Counted from the stretch's first letter, positions 45,654 to 54,945 are shown. The stretch: 64,000 bases of DNA from Burkholderiales bacterium RIFCSPLOWO2_02_FULL_57_36 (GCA_001770855.1 MESE01000016.1:81532-145531), one strand, 5' to 3'. Program-made: numbers and translations. The notes: generated by a model from the letters alone, not told the origin.

Positions 45654-45851
45654 TAGCTTCCTTTCCTTCGCCGAAAAAGGTCTTCTATAGGTGAATCGGG
45701 TAACGCTTTATCCCAATCCGCTGGTAGTGACACATTTTTTTGATCCTGAGGGGACTGCCCTTGCCAGTATGCTGGAACAATCCGCGCTAGGGAGCGGGAG
45801 CGGTAGTTGATTTAGCAAAACAATCAAGGTAGACTCCGCCCCTTACGTGTA
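45654..45851. other. Unassigned spacer region before the second riboswitch
   Basis: No recognisable gene. A 39-codon frame (GTG 45691 to TGA 45810; NRVTLYPNPLVVTHFFDPEG...) looks orderly but matches nothing I know, and it lacks a ribosome binding site. The promoter for the second riboswitch transcript should lie here, perhaps near GTTGATTTAGCAAAACAATC (about 45807-45826). Confidence 0.3.
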
Positions 45852-46037
45852 TGGTGCCCTCCTGCTTATCTGTCGGAGGGTGAAACGGGAAGCCGGTGAC
45901 GTGGGAGATTGCATCTCTTGCCAGTCCGGCGCAGCCCCCGCTGCTGTAAGCCTGACGAATTTGTCCAAATGCCACTGTGCCACTGCATGGGAAGGTAAGG
46001 ACAGAGGAGGATGAAGGCGAGCCAGAATACCGGCCAT
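45852..46037 (+). ncRNA. Cobalamin riboswitch upstream of the second TonB receptor
   Basis: Textbook cobalamin riboswitch blocks in order: ATGGTGCCCTCC, AACGGGAAGCCGGTG, CCAGTCCGGCGCAGCCCCCG with CTGCTGTAAGC, ATGCCACTGTGCC with CACTGCATGGGAAGGTAAGG, and the closing GCCAGAATACCGGCC. It ends about 230 nt before the receptor ATG. It should repress the receptor-ExbB-DUF2149-CobN-like-ferredoxin unit when adenosylcobalamin is plentiful, the same logic as at btuB. Confidence 0.96.
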
Positions 46038-46269
46038 GCGCGTTGATTGATGGTGCAAAACCCGGGGAGTGGTTTTGTCCGTTTGACTTTAGCACCCATT
46101 GACTTGTTTCCAATTGATTTCGCTCGTCGCGGGCACTGCCTGTGCTCGCGACGCACATGTGCGCCGTCGATGGATGAGATCGGACAATGCGGTTCTGCAG
46201 ATACGCACTCAAACGGCGGTTTCCTTTTCGCGTGATGCCCGTGTCGCCGAACTATTATCAGGGAAAATA

Positions 46270-48363
46270 ATGCGCATTCTTCATTTGCAATCTTCGCTGC
46301 TGGTCACGCTTCTGGCCGGCGTCAGCCTGGTCAATGCGGCCGGCATCCCCACGCTGCAGGAAGTTGTCGTCACCGCCGATCGCAACAGCCTGATCGGGGT
46401 GGCGGACTCCGCCACCGAAGGCACGGTCACCGCCAAACAGCTGGCCAATCGTCCCTTGCTGCGCGCGGCGGAAGTCATGGAGATGGTGCCGGGCATGATC
46501 GTCACCCAGCACTCCGGCGACGGCAAAGCCAATCAATATTTTCTGCGCGGATTCAATCTTGATCATGGCAGCGACTTTGCGACCACGCTGATGGGCATGC
46601 CAGTCAACATAGTGAGCCATGCGCACGGTCAGGGTTACATGGATCTCAATTTCCTGATACCCGAACTGATTTCCACGCTTAAATATCGCAAAGGCGTCTA
46701 TGCCGCCGAGGATGGCGATTTTGCCACCACCGGTTCTGCGCACATCGGTTACCAGCGCCAATTGAAAGATGCGTTTGCCGATGTGACGCTGGGACCGCAT
46801 CAATACCGCAGTCTCCTGGCCGCCGGCAGCAGGGAAATCAATGGCTTCCAGTTGTTGGGCGGCGTTGAGCTGGCCGGCAACAACGGCCCTTGGGACCAGC
46901 CTGAAAATCTGCGCAAGTTCAATGGCGTAGTGCGCCTGTCCAAAGGCAGCGTCACCAACGGCTTCGCACTCACCGCAATGGCTTATCAGTCCGACTGGAT
47001 CGCCACTGAGCATGTGCCCGAGCGCGCAATCATCAGCGGAGAAATTGGCCGCTACGGCGCGCTTTCCGCCAATGATGGCGGCAAGACGCATCGCTACAGT
47101 TTGTCCGGCGAATGGGCCAGGACGGACGCGGCCGGGTCCGACAAGCTTAGCGCCTATGTTGTCGATTACGGCCTCAATCTTTTTTCCGCACCGTCCGGCT
47201 TCATCAACGGGTCGCAGGGAGATCAGCACGAACAGGCCGATCAGCGCACCACCTGGGGCGGTCAGGCAAGCCGCTCGTGGTTCCTGGGGCCTGACCTGAA
47301 GGACACCGAGCTGACGGTCGGCCTGCAGTTGCGCCATGACAGCATCGGCAACGTAGGTCTGTATGAGACAGTCAACCGTGTACGCACCAATACGGTCCGC
47401 CAAGACACGATCACCGAAACCGCCGCTGGCCTGTTTGTCGAAGCACGCAGCCAATGGAACCGCTGGTTGCGCAGCACCGTGGGTGTGCGCCGTGATCAAA
47501 TCAGCGGAAACACTACGGCGACCGGCGGTCAGTTCAACATGAATAATGGCGGCAGTGTCAATGCTGGCCAGACCAGCCCCAAGCTCAGCATTGTCCTGGG
47601 TCCGTTTGGCGAGCCGGCCAACACTGAGTTGTACGGCAACTGGGGTTACGGCTTTCACAGCAACGATGTGCGCGGCGCAACGGCGGTGACGAATCCGCTT
47701 GACGGCGCGGCGGCGGAAAAGCTGGCGATTTTTTCCAAGGCAAAAGGCGCGGAAATCGGCGTGCGTCTCAAGCCGCTGCCCGGCTGGAGCAGCAGCCTGT
47801 CGTTGTGGCGCATGGAGTTGGGATCGGAGCTGGTGTTCGTAGGCGACCAAGGTGTCACCGAGGCACGCGGCGCTTCCGAGCGGTACGGCGTTGAATGGTC
47901 GAACTACATCACACCCAACGACTGGCTGATCATCGACGGCGATATCGCCTGGTCAAAAGCGCGATTCAAAAATCCGGTGGCTGGCGATGGCGGCACCTAT
48001 ATACCGAATGCGATTCCGCTGACGGCGTCGCTCGGCATTACCGCCGATCATGGCGGGCAATGGTTCGGCGGCTTGCGCCTGCGTTATCTGGGTGCCTACG
48101 CGCTGGAAGAAACCGGCAAGGAAAAATCCTCGCCGTTCTGGACTGCCAACCTGAAACTGGGTTATCGCATTCAACCGAAGGTCCAACTCAGTCTCGATGT
48201 GCTCAATCTGTTCGACCGCAAGGCGAATGATGTCGAGTACTGGGGTGGCGCTTGCACCCGCGGCGAGCAGGCCGGCGGCACCTGCAACGGAGGGATCGAC
48301 GGGCGCCTGATCCATCCACTGGAGCCACGGACTTTTCGCGTCAGTGTAAGAGCCTCGTTCTGA
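46270..48363 (+). CDS. TonB-dependent receptor under B12 control
   Basis: 697 aa from the ATG at 46270, with AGGGAAAATA upstream; earlier in-frame starts run through the riboswitch tail. Signal peptide about 1-23 (LLVTLLAGVSLVNAA). TonB-box-like LQEVVVTADRN, plug with EVMEMVPGMIVTQHSGDGKANQYFLRGFNLDHGSDF, barrel to a C-terminal Phe (VSVRASF). It is not a close match to BtuB at 33045. The His-rich plug loop NIVSHAHGQGYMDLN is notable. Ligand unknown: a corrinoid, cobalt chelate or another metal complex is likely from the riboswitch and the downstream chelatase. Confidence 0.88.
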   Translation: MRILHLQSSLLVTLLAGVSLVNAAGIPTLQEVVVTADRNSLIGVADSATEGTVTAKQLANRPLLRAAEVMEMVPGMIVTQHSGDGKANQYFLRGFNLDHGSDFATTLMGMPVNIVSHAHGQGYMDLNFLIPELISTLKYRKGVYAAEDGDFATTGSAHIGYQRQLKDAFADVTLGPHQYRSLLAAGSREINGFQLLGGVELAGNNGPWDQPENLRKFNGVVRLSKGSVTNGFALTAMAYQSDWIATEHVPERAIISGEIGRYGALSANDGGKTHRYSLSGEWARTDAAGSDKLSAYVVDYGLNLFSAPSGFINGSQGDQHEQADQRTTWGGQASRSWFLGPDLKDTELTVGLQLRHDSIGNVGLYETVNRVRTNTVRQDTITETAAGLFVEARSQWNRWLRSTVGVRRDQISGNTTATGGQFNMNNGGSVNAGQTSPKLSIVLGPFGEPANTELYGNWGYGFHSNDVRGATAVTNPLDGAAAEKLAIFSKAKGAEIGVRLKPLPGWSSSLSLWRMELGSELVFVGDQGVTEARGASERYGVEWSNYITPNDWLIIDGDIAWSKARFKNPVAGDGGTYIPNAIPLTASLGITADHGGQWFGGLRLRYLGAYALEETGKEKSSPFWTANLKLGYRIQPKVQLSLDVLNLFDRKANDVEYWGGACTRGEQAGGTCNGGIDGRLIHPLEPRTFRVSVRASF

Positions 48364-48428
48364 GCAAACCTGCAGCTCTATTACATCAATTCACAAGTAT
48401 CAACCTACAAATTATTGAAGGAATGCTG

Positions 48429-49055
48429 ATGCCATATTTTTCTTCCGATTCGACGGTGCATCTCGTCGAGACGCTGCTGTATTCCATCTCGACCGCTCTC
48501 TACTTGCCGGTACTGCTCGCGATTGTCGGCCTGGTGCTGCATCTGCTAATCTGCTTCGGCGCGTTCATCGGCGAGTGGCGCGAGCGGCGGCGCGGCATCC
48601 GGATTCTAGTCGATACGGCGCAAGCACAGATGACCGCCTCACTTGCTGCGACGGATGGCCAGCCGGGACTCGACGCGCGGCTGGAGCGTCTGGTGCAGAA
48701 AGCCGATGCCGACGGCATGCGCCGTCTCGACTCGGTCCGTTTCGTGGTGCGGGTCGGCCCGGCACTTGGGTTGATGGGCACGCTGATACCGATGGGTATT
48801 TCGCTGGCCGGCCTGGCGCAAGGCAACCTGCCGAAAATGGCCGAGAGCATGACGACCGCATTCACCGCCACTGTGGTTGGCCTCGCCTGCAGTGTGACCG
48901 CCTATGTGTTGACCTTGGCGCGCGAACACTGGCTGCGCAGCGACGTCTCCGACATTGCCTATGCGGCGGAAATGCTGCTGGCGCAACATGCGACCAATTC
49001 GACTCCGGCTCATGCAGTGCACGCCGCACCGCATATCGTCCGCACGGGGGCCTGA
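48429..49055 (+). CDS. MotA/TolQ/ExbB proton channel family protein
   Basis: 208 aa from the ATG at 48429, six bases after GAAGGA; an ATG at 48423 is possible. N-terminal TM (LYLPVLLAIVGLVLHLLICFG), then the ExbB/TolQ double-TM core VRVGPALGLMGTLIPMGISL and MAESMTTAFTATVVGLACSVTAYVL. Shorter than ExbB but with the conserved GLMGTL and AFTATVVGL motifs. ExbB-type channels turn proton flow into work on the outer membrane or periplasm. Followed at once by the DUF2149 protein, which takes the place of ExbD. Confidence 0.88.
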   Translation: MPYFSSDSTVHLVETLLYSISTALYLPVLLAIVGLVLHLLICFGAFIGEWRERRRGIRILVDTAQAQMTASLAATDGQPGLDARLERLVQKADADGMRRLDSVRFVVRVGPALGLMGTLIPMGISLAGLAQGNLPKMAESMTTAFTATVVGLACSVTAYVLTLAREHWLRSDVSDIAYAAEMLLAQHATNSTPAHAVHAAPHIVRTGA

Positions 49056-49056
49056 G

Positions 49057-49395
49057 ATGCGCTACCTGAATCGCCATCGCTACAGCCGCATCAACAATCA
49101 TGACGGCGACGACCCGTTGGCTGGCGTCGCCAACCTGTTCGACGCCAGCATCGTGTTCATCGTCGCGATGATGCTGGCCCTGTTTTCAGCATGGAACATG
49201 CTGGATCTGCTGGATCCGAATTCGGAAGTCACGATCGCCAAAAAAGGCGCCGACGGCAAGGTCGAAATCCTCACCAAAAAAGGCGCGGAAATCAAGATCA
49301 GCCGCGTCAGCGACAAACCGCTGTCGGGCGCCGGCACGCGCCTCGGCACTGCCTATCAGCTGCCCGATGGAAAGGTCGTCTATGTACCGGAATAA
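49057..49395 (+). CDS. DUF2149 protein, probable ExbD-like partner
   Basis: 112 aa from the ATG at 49057, directly after the channel-protein stop. Short cytoplasmic part, one TM (LFDASIVFIVAMMLALFSAWNML) with an Asp at its start (FDAS), then a small periplasmic domain SEVTIAKKGADGKVEILTKKGAEIKISR ending GTAYQLPDGKVVYVPE. This layout is like ExbD/TolR. DUF2149 genes accompany MotA/TolQ/ExbB genes and CobN-like genes in several phyla. The 3' end overlaps the CobN-like gene by 14 bp. Confidence 0.85.
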   Translation: MRYLNRHRYSRINNHDGDDPLAGVANLFDASIVFIVAMMLALFSAWNMLDLLDPNSEVTIAKKGADGKVEILTKKGAEIKISRVSDKPLSGAGTRLGTAYQLPDGKVVYVPE

Positions 49396-52300
49396 GCTGT
49401 ACGTATTGACACTATTATTTTTTTGCCTGCTCGGCAACGCGCATACTGCACCACGCACATTTGCAGTGTTGCTGGGCGATGTCGAATCGCGCCCTGCAGT
49501 GCTGGCAGTGCGCGCATTGCAACCGACGCTGCAATCGCTCGACGTGACGGTGCGCATCATCCCCGCCAGCGGCATGACGCAGGCCGATCGCGCCGCACTG
49601 AGCAGTGCCGATGCGGTGCTGCTGAATGTACAGGGCAGGCAACTGGTGCAGCCCATCACAGAGGAATTGCAGATATTACAGCGCGCCGGTCGCCCGGTGT
49701 ACGCAGTCGGCGGCGCACTGGACGACGGCTTGCGCGCGCTCGGCATGCGCGAGGATAAAACCATGCAGGATTATCATCGCGCCGGCGGCGTTGAAAACAT
49801 GAGCAACCTGCTGCGTCATTTGCTGCGCATCGGGTTCGGCGCAGATATCGCCGTCGCCCCGCTGCAGCCGATGCCCGAAGTCGGCCTGTACGACGTCGGC
49901 GCCAATCGCACCGCAGCCAGCTTCGACCAATACGTGCGCGGCTATCCAAAGCATCGTCCCGGTGCGCCGTGGATCGGCGTGATGTTCTATCGCGCCAGCC
50001 TGGTTGCCGGGCAGACGCTGCCGTTGGCCGCCGTCGTGGCGCGGCTGGAGCAGGCTGGCTACAACGTGCTGCCCGCATTCGGCTATCCATATGAAGTGCC
50101 GCTGCGCTATTTTGTCGATGACGCAGGCAAGTCGCGCATCGACCTGATCGTCGCTCTCGGCATGAAAGTCGGCGGCACCGCAGCCACCGGCGCGATGCTC
50201 GACAAGATCGGCGTGCCGGCCATCAATGCCATCACGCTCAGCCAGCAATCGGCGGCACAATGGCAAGAATCGAAAGTCGGGCTGGACATTATCGAACGCA
50301 CCTGGCAACTGGCCGGCGCGGAATTTGCCGGCCTGATCCAGCCGACCGTGGTCGCCAGCCGCGAACGCGTGACCGATGCCCAGACAGGCTTGGCCTATGT
50401 CGAAGAGCAACCGATCACCGAACGCATAGAGCGCCTGCAGGCGCGCATCGCCGCCTGGCTCATCCTGCGCCGCAACGCCAATGCCGACAAGCGTGTCGTC
50501 ATGTTGTACTACAACTACCCGCACGGTTCCGAAACCATCGGTGCCGCCTACCTCAACGTATTGCCGGAAAGCCTGTGGCATATCGCGCAGCGCCTCAAGC
50601 AGGAAGGCTACGCAACCCAGCTACCGGCAGACAAGCGCACACTGCAAAACGACATTCAGCGCTGGGGCAATTATCCCGGCAAAGGCGCGCAGGATTATCG
50701 TGCCGGCCTGGCGCAACTGGCCACAGCCGGCGAAGCGCTGCTGGTGCCGCTGGCCGACTACCGCCGCTGGTATGGGCAGTTGCCCGCCGCATTGCGCCGT
50801 TCGGTTGAAAAAGCCTGGGGCCTGCCTGAGCAGGCGCCGGTGTTGTGGCGCGACGCCGCTGGGCAGGCGCAATTCGTATTCCCGGCGCGACGCTACGGCA
50901 ACCTCATCATGGCACCGCAACCGGGCCGCGCATGGGAGCAAAACCTGGAAAAGCTGCACAACGACGTCACCCTGCCGCCCAGCCATGAATACATCGCGTT
51001 CTACCTGTGGATGCAACACGGCTACAAGGCCAACGCAGTGCTGCACGTCGGCACCCACGGCACGCACGAGTGGCTGACCGGCAAGGAAGCAGGGCTATCG
51101 GAAGCAGACTCGACCGAAGCGCTGATCGGCGCAGTGCCGAACATCTATCCCTACGTGATGGACGATGTCGGCGAAGGCCTGCAAGCCAAGCGGCGCGGCA
51201 TGGCCACCATCATCGACCACATGACGCCGCCGTTCGACGTGGCCGGGCTCAATCCCGACTTGCGTGAACTGGGCGCGCTGCTCAACGACCACCGTGTCGC
51301 CGAACAGAAAAGCCCGCTACTGGCGCGCAGCCATCTGGCCGCGCTGAACCGGCTGGCACTGAAGAGCGGCGTTCTCAAGGACATGAAACGCAAGACGCTC
51401 AGCAGCGAAGCCGACCTCGAAGCGCTGGAAGAATATCTCGACGATACCGCCGCCAAGCTCGCGCCGTTCGGCCTGCACACATTCGGCGTCGCACCCGATG
51501 CGACAATGCGCAATGCCACCGCGCGCGCCGTGGTCAGCCTCGACAAGAACCTGACGCCGACCGAACAGGTAAGCCGCATCCAGCAACTGGAGCAAGACAT
51601 CCTGCGCAGCGCCGACCTGGAGCTGGATCGCCTGATGCAGGCGCTGGCAGGACGCTACATTCCATCCGGCCCCAGCGCCGATCTGGTGCGCAATCCCGAT
51701 GCGCTGCCGACCGGCCGCAACTTCTTTGGCCTCGATCCATCGCGCATTCCGAGCCGCGCCACCTACGAGCAGGGCTCGAAACTGGCGCAGCAACTGGTCG
51801 AGGATTATCGCGCGCGCCACGGCAGCTATCCGGACAAGCTCAGCATCAACCTGTGGGGCGTGGAAACCTCGCGTCACGAAGGCATCATGGAAGCGCAGAT
51901 CATGGCGCTGATGGGCGTACGGCCCAAGTGGGACGAGCGCGGCCGCGTGACCGGGGTCGAACCGATTACCCGCAGCAAGCTTGGCCGGCCACGGGTCGAT
52001 GTCACGATGATTTCATCCGGCCTGTTCCGCGACCTGTTCGGCAACCTGCTCAAGCTGCTGGACCAGGCTGCGCAACTGGCGCAGCAACAGGACGACAGCG
52101 ACAACCCGCTGCAAGCCCACACGCGCAAGATGACCGCCGACCTGCAGCGGCGCGGCCTGTCGGCGGAAGAAGCGCAACGCATGGCCGGCGTGCGCATCTT
52201 CGGCCTGCCCTCCGGCGCGTACGGCACCAACATCGAAAAGCTGATCCCGCTGTCCAACGCATGGCAGAACGAAAAGCGGATCGCCGACGTCTTCATCAAC

Positions 52301-53353
52301 CGCATGAGCCATCCTTTCGGCCAAGGCTACTGGGGCGACGAGCAGAGCGACAGCCAGGCCGCCGTCGCGCTGCGCCATGACGTATTCAAGCAAGCGCTGT
52401 CGGGCAGCAAGATCGCGCTGCACAGCCGCTCCAGCAACCTGTTTGCGACGCTCGACAACGATGACTTCTTCCAGTATCTGGGCGGCACCGCGCTGGCGAT
52501 TCGCAGCGTGGACGGCAAGACGCCGGAAGTAACGGTCAGCGACCTCTCCAACCCACGCAATCCGCATCATGCGTCGCTGGAAAAATACATGGGACAAGAG
52601 CTGCAGACCCGCTACCTCAACCCGCGCTGGGCAGACGGCATGCTGCGCGAAGGCTACGCCGGCACGCGCTTCATCAACCGCGTGGTCGATTACTTGTGGG
52701 CCTGGCAAGTCACCGTGCCGGAAGTAGTGGACGCAAGCAAATGGCAGCGCATGTACGACACCTACGTCGCGGACCGCCACGGCCTGCACGTGCGTGACCG
52801 GTTTGCCGAAAGCGGCAACATGCGCGCCTTCCAGGCCATCACCGACCGCATGCTGAGCGCCATCGAGCGCGGCTACTGGAAGCCGACCGACGCCGTGCGC
52901 GCGAGACTGCAGCAAGAGAACGCGCGCGCCATCGCCGATGCAGGCGTGGCATGCAGCGTCGAGTCCTGCAGTCGCGCCACACTGAAGATCGCGCCTCGTC
53001 TTGCGACGAACGCCGCTGCACAAACTCAGGCGAAAGGCAGCGCACCGGGCAATGCTGTAATGCCTGTCGATGCACTGGCGGCAACCGCCGCAGCTGCATC
53101 GGCAGTGCAGACAAAACCTGCCACTGTCGTGGCAAAATCCGTTGCGCTTGCAAAACAAACCAGCAGCAAAGTCGCGCCGTCCGCACCTGCAAACAAAGCG
53201 CCGGAAGGGCAGGTCTCGGGTTTTGAAATGCAGACGCTGACCAACTTGACCCCCGACCAGAAAACCATTGGCACGCTGTTGTTGCTGGCATTGGCGATTG
53301 GATTGATGGGCATCGGCTATTGGCGACGCAGTAGTGCCAAGGCCGTGCGTTGA
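49382..53353 (+). CDS. CobN-like chelatase subunit with signal peptide and C-terminal membrane anchor
   Basis: 1323 aa from the ATG at 49382. CobN/magnesium chelatase H family: VMLYYNYPHGSETIGAAYLNVLPES, VLHVGTHGTHEWLTGKEAGLSEAD, INLWGVETSRHEGIMEAQIMALMGVRPKWDERGRV, and RMSHPFGQGYWGDEQSD. Unlike cytoplasmic CobN it begins with a signal peptide (KLYVLTLLFFCLLGNAHTAP) and ends, after a long Ala/Lys/Gln-rich linker (about residues 1200-1280), in a TM (TLLLLALAIGLMGIGYW) with a basic tail. It should therefore be periplasmic and anchored in the inner membrane. No CobS/CobT ATPase is encoded nearby. It resembles the membrane-bound HmuS haem dechelatase type. It may insert or remove cobalt in a corrin, or serve transport; unproven. 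Confidence 0.88.
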   Translation: MYRNKLYVLTLLFFCLLGNAHTAPRTFAVLLGDVESRPAVLAVRALQPTLQSLDVTVRIIPASGMTQADRAALSSADAVLLNVQGRQLVQPITEELQILQRAGRPVYAVGGALDDGLRALGMREDKTMQDYHRAGGVENMSNLLRHLLRIGFGADIAVAPLQPMPEVGLYDVGANRTAASFDQYVRGYPKHRPGAPWIGVMFYRASLVAGQTLPLAAVVARLEQAGYNVLPAFGYPYEVPLRYFVDDAGKSRIDLIVALGMKVGGTAATGAMLDKIGVPAINAITLSQQSAAQWQESKVGLDIIERTWQLAGAEFAGLIQPTVVASRERVTDAQTGLAYVEEQPITERIERLQARIAAWLILRRNANADKRVVMLYYNYPHGSETIGAAYLNVLPESLWHIAQRLKQEGYATQLPADKRTLQNDIQRWGNYPGKGAQDYRAGLAQLATAGEALLVPLADYRRWYGQLPAALRRSVEKAWGLPEQAPVLWRDAAGQAQFVFPARRYGNLIMAPQPGRAWEQNLEKLHNDVTLPPSHEYIAFYLWMQHGYKANAVLHVGTHGTHEWLTGKEAGLSEADSTEALIGAVPNIYPYVMDDVGEGLQAKRRGMATIIDHMTPPFDVAGLNPDLRELGALLNDHRVAEQKSPLLARSHLAALNRLALKSGVLKDMKRKTLSSEADLEALEEYLDDTAAKLAPFGLHTFGVAPDATMRNATARAVVSLDKNLTPTEQVSRIQQLEQDILRSADLELDRLMQALAGRYIPSGPSADLVRNPDALPTGRNFFGLDPSRIPSRATYEQGSKLAQQLVEDYRARHGSYPDKLSINLWGVETSRHEGIMEAQIMALMGVRPKWDERGRVTGVEPITRSKLGRPRVDVTMISSGLFRDLFGNLLKLLDQAAQLAQQQDDSDNPLQAHTRKMTADLQRRGLSAEEAQRMAGVRIFGLPSGAYGTNIEKLIPLSNAWQNEKRIADVFINRMSHPFGQGYWGDEQSDSQAAVALRHDVFKQALSGSKIALHSRSSNLFATLDNDDFFQYLGGTALAIRSVDGKTPEVTVSDLSNPRNPHHASLEKYMGQELQTRYLNPRWADGMLREGYAGTRFINRVVDYLWAWQVTVPEVVDASKWQRMYDTYVADRHGLHVRDRFAESGNMRAFQAITDRMLSAIERGYWKPTDAVRARLQQENARAIADAGVACSVESCSRATLKIAPRLATNAAAQTQAKGSAPGNAVMPVDALAATAAAASAVQTKPATVVAKSVALAKQTSSKVAPSAPANKAPEGQVSGFEMQTLTNLTPDQKTIGTLLLLALAIGLMGIGYWRRSSAKAVR

Positions 53354-53423
53354 GCAGCATGATTCATGCAGAGCATGTTGATCATGTGGATAAACTTATT
53401 CAGCCAGACGAGGAGGAAAAACT

Positions 53424-53783
53424 ATGAGAACCCATGTCAAGCACGTGTTGATTTGTACCGGCCCTCGCTGCGATGTCGACGGCGTACCGGCGCACGCATT
53501 GTTTCATCGATTAGGTGAAATGATCGATGCGCGTCCGGATATAAAAGTGAAGCGCACCCGAACCCAGTGTTTCATGGTGTGCAAGGAGGCGCCGATTCTG
53601 GTCGTCTATCCTGACGGCGTGTGGTATCACCGCGTTGACGAGAAAGCGCTTGAGCGGATCGTGGTCGAACATCTGGAGGGCGGCCGGGAAGTCACGGAAT
53701 ATGTTTTCCATCGCTTATACGAAGGCGACGTAGGCCCGCCGGAAGATCCAAACGAGCCGCATCCATGCGACCCCGGCTGCTGA
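53424..53783 (+). CDS. 2Fe-2S thioredoxin-like ferredoxin of B12 clusters
   Basis: 119 aa with a strong ribosome binding site (AGGAGGAAAAACT before the ATG). Thioredoxin-like 2Fe-2S fold: HVLICTGPRCDVDG (Cys11, Cys16) and TQCFMVCKEAPILVVYPDGVWYHRV (Cys49, Cys53), plus a C-terminal CDPGC (Cys115, Cys119). COG3411-type ferredoxins are often found in cobalamin loci, where they may deliver electrons for cobalt reduction. 70 bp after the CobN-like gene, and the last gene of the unit. The protein lacks a signal peptide, so it is cytoplasmic, unlike the CobN-like partner. Confidence 0.85.
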   Translation: MRTHVKHVLICTGPRCDVDGVPAHALFHRLGEMIDARPDIKVKRTRTQCFMVCKEAPILVVYPDGVWYHRVDEKALERIVVEHLEGGREVTEYVFHRLYEGDVGPPEDPNEPHPCDPGC

Positions 53784-53792
53784 ATTGATGAA

Positions 53793-54212
53793 TTAACGCG
53801 GCCACAGCACCATCTGCGTGCAACGAAACAGCGCGATGGTTTTGCCGTCCGGGCCGGTCACTGTGGCATCCCATACCTGAGTCGTCCTGCCGAGGTGGAC
53901 CGGCGTCGCATGACACTCGATCACGCCATCGCGCGCCGTGCCCAGATGGTTGCTTTTCAATTCGATGGTAGTGAATCCCTGCGCGCCTTCCGGCAGATGC
54001 GCGATGCAGCCGTATCCGCAACTGCTGTCGGCCAGCATCACCACCGACGCGGCATGCAAAAAACCGTTCGGCGCAAGATGATGCGGTTTGATTGTCATTC
54101 TTGCATGGAGATGATTGGCTTCCACGGTCAGCACTTCCATACCGAGCAAATCGGGCAGGGTGCCTATCTGCTTGGTGTTGAAGTCGCTGGGTGTACGTTT
54201 AATCTGGCTCAT
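53793..54212 (-). CDS. Hotdog-fold thioesterase (PaaI/YbgC-like)
   Basis: 139 aa from the ATG at 54212 (MSQIKRTPSDFNTKQIG); an ATG at 54239 is possible. Hotdog signature HHLAPNGFLHAASVVMLADSSCGYGCIAHLPEG and FTTIELKSNHLGTARDG with VIECHATPVHLGRTTQVWDA. 4-hydroxybenzoyl-CoA thioesterase family; hydrolyses an acyl-CoA, substrate unknown. Convergent with the ferredoxin gene, divergent from parA. Confidence 0.86.
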   Translation of the reverse strand: MSQIKRTPSDFNTKQIGTLPDLLGMEVLTVEANHLHARMTIKPHHLAPNGFLHAASVVMLADSSCGYGCIAHLPEGAQGFTTIELKSNHLGTARDGVIECHATPVHLGRTTQVWDATVTGPDGKTIALFRCTQMVLWPR

Positions 54213-54333
54213 GGTGAGTTTTCTCAATGGAATCGTCATGTTATTCTTGCATAAAAATAAAACAACCGAATTACACCGGTAAGCTTGGTTTACATCGGCG
54301 CTGCAGGCGCCTTGATTCGAAAGGGGAAAAGCC

Positions 54334-54945
54334 ATGCCAGTGATCGTTATTGCCAATCCAAAGGGAGGCGTCGGAAAAAGCACGATCGCCACCAATCTTG
54401 CCGGTTACTTTTCCTATCAGGGAAATAACGTGATGCTGGGCGATGTCGATGTGCAGCAATCGTCGCGCGCTTGGCTTGACCTGCGGCCCGGATCCCTGCC
54501 GCCGATCAGGCCGTGGGAGATCGCCGACGGGCATATCGCGAAAGCGCCGAAGGGCACCACCCATATGGTGCTGGATACGCCTGCGGGACTGGATGGCAAA
54601 CTCATGGAAGAGGCTTTGCGGATTGCCGACAAAATCATCGTTCCATTGCAGGCGTCCATGTTCGATATTCTGGCAACGCAAGCTTTTCTGCAAAAAATGA
54701 TCAACCGGCGCGGCAAGAGCGGAATCGCCGTCATCGGCATGCGCGTCAATGTCCGCACAAAAGCGGCAGACCAATTGGCGCATTACGTCAGCAATCTCGG
54801 GTTGCCGGTGCTGGGTTGTCTGCGCGACACGCAAAATTACGTACAGCTTGCCGCACTCGGCGCTACTTTGTGGGACGTGGCGCCGTCGCGAGTCGAAAAG
54901 GACGTGGCGCAATGGCAAGAACTGATCGCCTGGGTAGACCAATGA
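54334..54945 (+). CDS. Orphan ParA-family ATPase
   Basis: 203 aa. Deviant Walker A NPKGGVGKSTIATNLAGYF at residues 8-26, GDVDVQQSSRAW (switch I), VLDTPAGLDG (Walker B). No parB partner or centromere-like repeats are near, so it is not a replicon partition locus; chromosomal orphan ParAs position protein cargo. The stop codon overlaps the ATG of the DinB gene (ATGA). Confidence 0.88.
   Translation: MPVIVIANPKGGVGKSTIATNLAGYFSYQGNNVMLGDVDVQQSSRAWLDLRPGSLPPIRPWEIADGHIAKAPKGTTHMVLDTPAGLDGKLMEEALRIADKIIVPLQASMFDILATQAFLQKMINRRGKSGIAVIGMRVNVRTKAADQLAHYVSNLGLPVLGCLRDTQNYVQLAALGATLWDVAPSRVEKDVAQWQELIAWVDQ

Noticed and set aside
45691..45810. 39-codon frame between the cobN relic and the riboswitch
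   Set aside because: No ribosome binding site or known family; too short to call a gene.
46258..47850. 530-codon minus-strand frame opposite the TonB receptor
   Set aside because: Antisense shadow; the plus strand has signal peptide, plug and barrel, and the minus frame has no recognisable motif.
52013..53158. 381-codon minus-strand frame opposite the CobN-like gene
   Set aside because: Antisense shadow of a conserved chelatase region.
54334..54945. ParA as sign of a plasmid or integrated replicon
   Set aside because: No ParB, no parS-like repeats and no replication gene nearby.
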